Below, one piece after another: positions 1 to 5,453 of a DNA stretch of 10,713 nt (position 1 is its first letter; each line of letters starts with the position of its first letter). The position numbers were made by a program, and so were the translations under genes. Under the pieces are notes generated by a model. It was not told the origin of the DNA, ran no database searches, and was given only the letters and a program-made list of their open reading frames with translations. Origin of the DNA: CAYVSF01 sp046482855 (lineage in GTDB: Bacteria; Bacteroidota; Bacteroidia; Bacteroidales; UBA12077); contig JAWOEH010000207.1 of NCBI GenBank assembly GCA_046482855.1, positions 1-10,713 on the forward strand, given 5' to 3'.

Positions 1-741
1 ATTATCTCTTTGTGGAGCTATGGGGGGGTGTATTGCTTCCGGATTTAATAGGGTGCGCTTGAGTAGGTTTAGACTATGTGCACTGCTTTGTCCTATGGCT
101 GTTACCTGCTGATCTGTTTGAAGTTGATAGTCGACTTTGTAGGTGATTTTTGAGTAGAGTCGCAGCGTTTTTGTTACAGGGTTGAATTGAACAGGTCGGA
201 TTTGTGTCATAGCTATCGGAATATTCCGATACTTGTGCATTTTTTCCAAGGTGACAATGTTTTCGGGGTAAAAGGCATCGGTGGAATAAAGGGTTTCATC
301 GATGAAAAACTCTGGCGGTTCCGCACCTTCTGTGTCACGTGCCGGTTCAAGTTTTGGGTGAACCATAAAGGGCGTTACCTCAATGTATATCGCTTCCTCA
401 ATGGTAATTTTTGGGGTAGTGGAGCCCGGAGTGGCGATAAAATCATTATGTGCCGGAAGGGCTGGAGCTCCTATTCGGTCCATCTTTCCAAAACCTTTGA
501 TGTGTAAGTGTTGGTAGTCATCGGTGTTCACCTGTATTCGTGTTACATCTGCTCCGGTAAAGAAATAGCTCACTTCGAACTGTCCGGGGGCTAATTGCTT
601 AACACTTCTCTGTGGGAGGGTGTTTTGTCGATGTAAAGGATTGTTCTTTTTAAATGGCAGGTAATCTTGTGCCAGCAAGCCATGGCTGGCACACAATAGC
701 AATAGCAATAGAAGCCATTGCGGTTTCGTGCGTTTTTTCAT
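1..741 (-). CDS. Gingipain-like (family C25) secreted peptidase, N-terminal part only, cut by window edge
   Basis: The frame is open from an ATG at 741 to base 1 (247 codons, no stop), so only the N-terminus is present. It begins with a Sec signal peptide: MKKRTKPQW, a run of seven leucines at residues 10-16, and probable cleavage after LLA (residue 24) before QDY. Residues 45-210 resemble the C25 propeptide. They contain GFGKMDRIGAPALP (83-96), like the propeptide G-x-P-x-LP motif, and YRNIPIAM (171-178) followed by PVQFNPVTKTLRLY (183-196), the usual R-x-x-x-(V/I)...P-x-x-(Y/F)NP-x-T strand pattern. The downstream neighbour's propeptide has matching landmarks (GQPALP; LRNQEVGLLRINPFEYNPVTG), so the two are probably paralogues. 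The catalytic domain would lie outside the window, so activity and any T9SS tail cannot be judged. No Shine-Dalgarno sequence precedes the ATG. The gene lies 216 nt downstream of the complete C25 gene, same strand. Confidence 0.82.
   Translation of the reverse strand, partial: MKKRTKPQWLLLLLLLCASHGLLAQDYLPFKKNNPLHRQNTLPQRSVKQLAPGQFEVSYFFTGADVTRIQVNTDDYQHLHIKGFGKMDRIGAPALPAHNDFIATPGSTTPKITIEEAIYIEVTPFMVHPKLEPARDTEGAEPPEFFIDETLYSTDAFYPENIVTLEKMHKYRNIPIAMTQIRPVQFNPVTKTLRLYSKITYKVDYQLQTDQQVTAIGQSSAHSLNLLKRTLLNPEAIHPPIAPQRDN
668..693 (-). repeat. 9-bp GC-rich hairpin in the signal-peptide codons of the truncated C25 gene
   Basis: TGTGCCAGC (668-676) and GCTGGCACA (685-693) are exact reverse complements with an 8-nt loop. 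In mRNA the stem begins 48 nt after the A of the start codon, spanning residues CASHGLLA at the signal-peptide end. It is the strongest short hairpin I noticed in the window. Confidence 0.55.
694..711 (-). repeat. Three-copy hexanucleotide repeat encoding the leucine run of a signal peptide
   Basis: CAATAG is repeated three times (CTATTG on the coding strand), each copy encoding Leu-Leu in the hydrophobic core of the truncated C25 protein's signal peptide. Copy-number change would keep the frame and alter the core length by two residues per unit. Three copies is a short tract, so instability is only a possibility. Confidence 0.5.
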
Positions 742-789
742 CAGGTTGGGTTTTTAGGGAAAGGCTACCTCGCGCTGGTTAAGCTGCTT

Positions 790-837
790 TCCAATTTGTT
801 ATTAAGGGTTTTGAATTTCAAATTACTACAAATTGGA
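790..837. repeat. 10-bp perfect inverted repeat overlapping the putative promoter
   Basis: TCCAATTTGT (790-799) and ACAAATTGGA (828-837) are exact reverse complements separated by 28 nt. The 828-837 arm sits in the spacer of the candidate promoter and the other arm falls just past the predicted transcription start. A small palindrome, TTGAATTTCAA (811-821), lies between the arms. This could be a two-site operator or a leader RNA stem. No regulator gene is in the window. Confidence 0.4.
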
Positions 838-848
838 GTGCGTGTCAA
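819..848 (-). promoter_or_regulatory. Putative promoter for the second (truncated) C25 gene
   Basis: On the minus strand TTGACA (848-843) is followed after 17 nt by TAATTTG (825-819). This resembles both a sigma-70-like pair and the Bacteroidota pattern (TTG near -33, TAnnTTTG near -7) with one base missing from the -7 box. It would start transcription near 812, leaving a 5' leader of about 70 nt before the ATG at 741. It is a motif match only; AT-rich spacers often give partial matches. Confidence 0.35.
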
Positions 849-858
849 CCCGGAATGA

Positions 859-886
859 TAAAAAACCAAAACTCTTTGATGAAAGA
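859..886 (-). terminator. Weak candidate intrinsic terminator after the large C25 gene
   Basis: On the minus strand, about 70 nt past the stop at 958, TCTTT (886-882) can pair with AAAGA (877-873) across a four-base loop. It is followed by a T-rich run, GTTTTGGTTTTTT. The stem is short and AT-rich, so termination would be inefficient at best. Confidence 0.2.
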
Positions 887-957
887 TGCATTTCTGTTGA
901 GGAATGATATTTTGAATAAATACCTTCTCTGCTAGGGGATTAGGAATTGTCAGAGCC

Positions 958-3900
958 TTAGTTGCCGGTTGTTTGCTTGCGAATTATCAATCTCTGTGTG
1001 TGGCGTAGCTTATCTGTTTTTAGGCTCAATAAATAGATGCCTTCGGGAAGATCTTCAACGCGTATTTCTGCTGCATAGCCCTTGATCTCTTTGCGTCGTA
1101 CCACCTCACCGGTTATACTTCTGATGACTATCGTCCCCTGAAGAAAGTTGGCCGACTGGATGCGTACATACTCATTGGCGGGATTAGGAAATATACTCAA
1201 ACTATTATCCGTATGGTCGATAGCTGTAGTGTTCAGGTTTAATTGCTTCACTGTATCTCCATACTGAATAAAGAGGGAGTCACTAAGTATATTCGTTTCT
1301 TGTATGTACAAATAATAGGGATGCCAGCCATTACCAAGAAAAAAGAAGGCATTTCCGTCCTCATTGGTATACTTTGATGTATTCTCAACAACAAGTTTTG
1401 CATCTTGAAGAGGTGTATTATTGTTGGTGACGTTAAACTGAACGGTATATTTGTAAGGTGATAACAGGATATCTTTATGGATATTGCTGCTCTTTAGCTT
1501 TAACGAACCACTTTTCGTAATGTAACCGTCGGCAGTGATGGTATATTGAACTTCTTCATTTTCTTTCAGATCCGTGATAATAACAACTCCTTCTTTGTTT
1601 GATTGTTTATCTTGTTTATTGTTGACTGCTACGTGTGCCCCTTCAATGGGTTGCTTCCCATCGGTTATGCGAAGCACTGCATTGTAAACTTTGGCTAAGT
1701 GTACCGTTATAATGGGATTTTGGGAAATGGTAACCTCTTGACTTTGTGTTTTATATCCTTCGGTATCGAAAGTGAGTTCTAATAATTCGCCGTTGAAGCA
1801 ACGAGCTATTTTTGCCTGGCCGTCTTTATTGGTATATAGGGGTTCTCTTCCTGAAACTTCAATTTTCACCTCTTCCAGGGGTTGGTTCTGTTCATTGTAT
1901 ACGTAACATACCAACGTAATTGGGCTTTTTTCTTCAATCAATGCCTTCCAACCCTCTTTTTGTATGCTTTGGTCGGAATTAAAACGGAACCTTAAAGGCG
2001 TTCCCGGGTTGCGTGATCGAATCATCGGAGGAAGCTCTTCTCCACATGTGGGTAGCATCAGAGTTCCTTGATTATCCGAAGCCTCCAGGTAATCGTAACA
2101 GCCACTTAAACTGGTTTCGGTATGATAACTCATAAAGTTGGCAATCAAAATATTCTCCGGATTTTTTGGGGAAAATTCAATTTCATAAACCTCATCTGAT
2201 GCATAGTTATTGGCTGATCCTCCTGAGTCGTAGAACCACATTGCATCTACATTATGAATACCTTCTTGATTAATTGTTATTTCAGGAACCTGGTTGAGGA
2301 CGAGCTCTATGGGTCTTTGGAATTGATATTGAAGATTGCTTCCCCCGGAGAATCTGAGAAGCAGCGTATCGACATGATCATAGGGAATCTCCCGATTATC
2401 GATTCGTAATTTAAATGAGAGATTAATAGAGGCTCCGCTGGCTAGGGAGCTATAGGATAATTCTGACGTGCGTATTTGGGAATGCTGGGTACCGGTTGTG
2501 GGTAAAAGATTAAAGCGCAGTTGTTCCAGTGAGCTATGGCCTGTGTTTTTAATGGTTAGTTGTAATGAGATCTCTTCACCAGCTTCGGCAATATTATCTC
2601 CGTCACCCATCTGTTGGTCGTTTACGCGGGCTTCATTCAGGAGTTGAATGTTGGGAGCATGCACCTGAACATCGTGCGTTTCTTCAATTTCATACTCGCT
2701 GCCATCAGTATCTTCGCTAATCATGGTGAAATGCAGTTGGGTTCTTTGCATGTCGGGTACCGAGTCGGCTACCTGAATTGTATAGGTGATTGTTTGCTCT
2801 TCAAGGGGGGGTATACGTGTTGAAAGCCTGGCCTGGCCAGTGTGCTCAAGGCTTTGTGTTGAAAAACCCAAGGATGTTGCCACAACAGAGGCTTCACGGG
2901 TCGGGGAGTTATTTTTTAGTTGTGCCGCTAATGAGTAGGTGGTGTTGTACTCAAGGTTTTCTACTTGTTTGCCTGAAGGATCGGTCCATATAAGCTCTTC
3001 AATTGTGATATAAGGCTCTTCTCGCACCAAGGTTACTTCTCCTGTGTAAGGGATTTTGTTGGGTTTGGTAACCACAATCTTATAAGGATGCAGGCCTGGC
3101 AGGTTTTCGGTATTGAATACAACCTCCCCTTGCTGGGGTGTATAATAAGCGGCAATTAAATCACCCTGATAGCTAAGGGCAACTAATGCATTGGGTTCCG
3201 TTTTTACCGTAAGGCTGGTTTCCCCCTCCTGGAGTAACACGGGGTGATGAACTGCCATCTCTTGGGGTATGCCTAAGTAGGGGGCGAAAGCCGGATCACC
3301 CAGCAGTTGGTAAATTTCCCAGTAGTATTGTTTGCGTTTGGAGTTGGAACTCTCTACTTGCAGATTACCTGCCCGAACCAGCTGCCCAAGGGTATTAAAC
3401 CACTGGTTGCGATTCTGGTTCATGGATTGGAACAGCCCATCAAAAACTCCCATGCCTGAATTTTCATAGGTGGGGGTTGTGGTAATTTGATTCGTAAGCC
3501 CGATTGCCCACCAATAATCTTCATCCCAATACGTGTAATTTGAGCCTCCAATATAAGCTACTGCACCCTTGTCTGTCGATTGTACTAACCATTCGCCAAA
3601 GGAATCATCATGATCATATTTAGCCGACAGGCAACAGTTTCCGACTAATACAGGATATTTATTTTTGTTGTTAAGATTGCGTACGTGGTTGTTCACCAGC
3701 ATAGGGTTCGACCACCCATTATAATTACAGTGGGCAGTATAATTGCCGAAACCGATGCCTTCATTTATTCTGGAAATAATTTGGGACGAGGCCTCGGGGT
3801 CGTCCGAATTTAGTTGCTGCCCATTTTTATTATAGAAATAGTTATAAGAATCAAATCCATTTTCCGGGATGAAATATTCATTGCTGGCGTAATATACGGC

Positions 3901-5115
3901 TCCGTTACCATAGGTAGGTGCGTAGGTAGCATCAACACCGGCAATAAGCAACGATTTTTCCAGGAAATTGATGTCTGGTAAGGTAAGCTTTTCCAATTGC
4001 AGGGTCTTTTGTATTTGCGCGTTTGCCTGTTCTTCTGTTTCTGCGCTAAACCTGCCATAATACACATCCGGTAATTGGTCATTGGTATAGTCAAAATAGT
4101 AAAGATCCGTAGCATGGCTTTCCTCGTTATTCCAATAGGCCGGAATCTGATCGACATCTCCAACCAATAGGACATAAGTTGGCTTTATTTCATCCTCCGG
4201 ATAGTGATACAACCGGTTCAGAAAGGAATGAATGGTTTCTTTTTCTGTGCCGATTCGCGGGTCATCGGTATAGTAATCTTCTACTATAAACCCTTTTTCT
4301 GTCTTCCATTTGATAAGTGGGGTTAGTACCTCCTTGAACATCGGGTCGGCCAGGATCACATATTTAATCGAAGCTTCTTCCTGCTTTTGCTTTTCAGCCT
4401 GGGCCGACTTTTCCCTGGGGGTGAACGACGGCAAATCAATTGCGAATAAACGTTCAGGCTTTGATGTGGAAGGTTTTCCCTGGCTTTTTTTACGGGAAAC
4501 AATTCTCAATGAAAGGTGAATGTTGTTTTTTATCAGGAGTTCACCGGTTACAGGATTGTATTCAAAGGGATTAATGCGGAGTAACCCCACTTCCTGATTT
4601 CGTAAGTGTCCAAGCTTTGTAAAGTGGGCAAATTCTGGTTTGTAAAACTGATTTTGTGTGTAAAGATCTTTATTTATTTGCCAGAGCAATGAGTCGGGCA
4701 AAGCCCGGCTTTTGGGTTGGGAAACTTGCGCCGGAGCAATGGGCCAATCGAGGCCGTGTTCGCCCAGTGCAATGAGTTGTTCCTCGAAGCTGTGAACAAC
4801 AATTTGTACATCCGAACCTGCTGGTATCTCCACCATTTGATTGATGGTGGGCAAGGCTGGTTGTCCGTTGCCAAAATCTTTTTTCAGCAAGGGACCGTCC
4901 AATGCTAAGAAAGATTCTCCCTTGGGACTTATCACTTGGTGGAATTGCAGCTGCGGAACAATAAAGGTAAATGAGAGTGAATGTTCATTCGGTAGTGCGG
5001 TGAAGGTGGCGCTTTTTTCTGCTGCCCCAGTCAGCGCGATTTTATACGCTGGCTGGGCAGTTATATAAGTAGAAAGAAATAGTAACCCTACCAGGTAGGT
5101 AAGCAATTTCTTCAT
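958..5115 (-). CDS. Gingipain-like family C25 cysteine peptidase with T9SS sorting domain, 1385 aa
   Basis: Secreted cysteine endopeptidase, predicted to be exported by Sec and then T9SS and held at the cell surface or released. Order of parts: signal peptide 1-20 (cut at ITA/QPAY); C25 propeptide about 45-210; K/E/Q-rich linker 233-249, a plausible processing site; caspase-like catalytic domain 250-615, with LLVGDVDQIP (316-325), catalytic His462 in NYTAHC, catalytic Cys495 in GNCCLSAKY, and the family's LLGDPAF (604-610); an Ig-like domain 624-700; two CARDB-like modules about 702-820 and 822-945; a CUB-like domain about 952-1062; three carboxypeptidase-regulatory-like repeats 1066-1296; and a type A T9SS tail 1307-1380, starting SIFPNPANEYVRIQ. 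It is longer than most C25 peptidases because of the C-terminal modules. The ATG at 5115 follows the thiamine-binding-like gene by 24 nt with no Shine-Dalgarno, so it is probably cotranscribed. Substrate specificity cannot be read from the sequence. Confidence 0.93.
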   Translation of the reverse strand: MKKLLTYLVGLLFLSTYITAQPAYKIALTGAAEKSATFTALPNEHSLSFTFIVPQLQFHQVISPKGESFLALDGPLLKKDFGNGQPALPTINQMVEIPAGSDVQIVVHSFEEQLIALGEHGLDWPIAPAQVSQPKSRALPDSLLWQINKDLYTQNQFYKPEFAHFTKLGHLRNQEVGLLRINPFEYNPVTGELLIKNNIHLSLRIVSRKKSQGKPSTSKPERLFAIDLPSFTPREKSAQAEKQKQEEASIKYVILADPMFKEVLTPLIKWKTEKGFIVEDYYTDDPRIGTEKETIHSFLNRLYHYPEDEIKPTYVLLVGDVDQIPAYWNNEESHATDLYYFDYTNDQLPDVYYGRFSAETEEQANAQIQKTLQLEKLTLPDINFLEKSLLIAGVDATYAPTYGNGAVYYASNEYFIPENGFDSYNYFYNKNGQQLNSDDPEASSQIISRINEGIGFGNYTAHCNYNGWSNPMLVNNHVRNLNNKNKYPVLVGNCCLSAKYDHDDSFGEWLVQSTDKGAVAYIGGSNYTYWDEDYWWAIGLTNQITTTPTYENSGMGVFDGLFQSMNQNRNQWFNTLGQLVRAGNLQVESSNSKRKQYYWEIYQLLGDPAFAPYLGIPQEMAVHHPVLLQEGETSLTVKTEPNALVALSYQGDLIAAYYTPQQGEVVFNTENLPGLHPYKIVVTKPNKIPYTGEVTLVREEPYITIEELIWTDPSGKQVENLEYNTTYSLAAQLKNNSPTREASVVATSLGFSTQSLEHTGQARLSTRIPPLEEQTITYTIQVADSVPDMQRTQLHFTMISEDTDGSEYEIEETHDVQVHAPNIQLLNEARVNDQQMGDGDNIAEAGEEISLQLTIKNTGHSSLEQLRFNLLPTTGTQHSQIRTSELSYSSLASGASINLSFKLRIDNREIPYDHVDTLLLRFSGGSNLQYQFQRPIELVLNQVPEITINQEGIHNVDAMWFYDSGGSANNYASDEVYEIEFSPKNPENILIANFMSYHTETSLSGCYDYLEASDNQGTLMLPTCGEELPPMIRSRNPGTPLRFRFNSDQSIQKEGWKALIEEKSPITLVCYVYNEQNQPLEEVKIEVSGREPLYTNKDGQAKIARCFNGELLELTFDTEGYKTQSQEVTISQNPIITVHLAKVYNAVLRITDGKQPIEGAHVAVNNKQDKQSNKEGVVIITDLKENEEVQYTITADGYITKSGSLKLKSSNIHKDILLSPYKYTVQFNVTNNNTPLQDAKLVVENTSKYTNEDGNAFFFLGNGWHPYYLYIQETNILSDSLFIQYGDTVKQLNLNTTAIDHTDNSLSIFPNPANEYVRIQSANFLQGTIVIRSITGEVVRRKEIKGYAAEIRVEDLPEGIYLLSLKTDKLRHTQRLIIRKQTTGN
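1228..1920 (-). repeat. Three tandem regulatory-like (CarboxypepD_reg/PEGA-like) protein repeats within the C25 gene
   Basis: Residues 1066-1140, 1144-1218 and 1222-1296 share one pattern: a beta strand, then P-(L/I)-(E/Q)-x-(A/V)-x-(V/I), then a (S/T)N-(K/E)-(D/E)-G turn (TNKDG, SNKEG, TNEDG). The first two end in a GY-containing strand (TEGYKTQ, ADGYITK), which the third has lost. These transthyretin-like beta-sandwich modules usually serve as spacers or binding modules in secreted bacterial proteins. The units have diverged in amino acid sequence, so this is old duplication and not a recent DNA repeat. Confidence 0.7.
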
Positions 5116-5139
5116 CGGTGGTGCTCATTCTTTTCAGAG

Positions 5140-5451
5140 CTATGTCTTTACTGCTCCGATTTTTTGTTCGATGGAGGCGATCTTTCCCTCCAGTCGATGT
5201 TCCTTTCCTTTACGTATATCAAGCGTCATACTTGAATAAACTCGTTCCGAGTGAGGTTCCAATATGGCATAAGCGTCTTCAACAACTTGTAACGCATCCG
5301 AAAGGGTTTCGGTTTCAATAATTGTCCCCATTGGTGTTAATTTATACGAAACGCCCGATTCATCAATCATTTTAATGACCTGACTTACATATTCACTTAC
5401 ACTATCTCCCTTGTCGGTGGGAAATATGGCAAATTCAAGTAATACTGACAT
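5140..5451 (-). CDS. MTH1187/YkoF-family (UPF0045) thiamine-binding-like protein, 103 aa
   Basis: A small cytoplasmic protein with no signal peptide, of the usual length for this family (about 95-105 residues). Recognisable features are the opening strand VLLEFAIFPTD, the central motif YKLTPMGTIIE (36-46), and the late strand SSMTLDIRKG (73-82) before a helix. Together these fit the ferredoxin-like fold of MTH1187 and YkoF. YkoF binds thiamine or its pyrimidine precursor HMP; many single-domain members are only inferred to bind thiamine-like ligands, so the ligand here is unproven. Its ATG lies 2 nt after the lipoprotein stop (TAGCCATG), which suggests translational coupling, and its own stop is 24 nt before the C25 gene. 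No thiamine biosynthesis or transport gene and no TPP riboswitch is seen nearby, so the context does not support a specific pathway. Confidence 0.85.
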   Translation of the reverse strand: MSVLLEFAIFPTDKGDSVSEYVSQVIKMIDESGVSYKLTPMGTIIETETLSDALQVVEDAYAILEPHSERVYSSMTLDIRKGKEHRLEGKIASIEQKIGAVKT

Positions 5452-5453
5452 GG

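Larger units (their letters stand above)
742..957. other. Intergenic region between the tandem C25 genes
   Basis: This is the longest gap within the minus-strand gene group (216 nt), and I see no coding sequence in it. It is AT-rich. Reading on the minus strand it holds, in order, a weak hairpin plus T-tract (886 to 859), a TTGACA...TAATTTG promoter-like pair (848 to 819) and a 10-bp inverted repeat that brackets the predicted start of transcription. The much smaller gaps upstream (2 and 24 nt) suggest that transcription units are separated here. Confidence 0.5.

Noticed and set aside
187..507. A 106-codon plus-strand open frame
   Set aside because: It lies antisense within the truncated C25 gene, has no family resemblance, and the minus-strand frame shows clear signal peptide and propeptide features.
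927..955. CTCTG/CAGAG inverted repeat just after the large C25 gene as a terminator
   Set aside because: Five base pairs with a 19-nt loop and no adjacent T-tract on the minus strand.
3810..4175. A 121-codon minus-strand open frame inside the C25 gene
   Set aside because: It is an out-of-frame reading of the catalytic-domain coding region and shows no recognisable domain.
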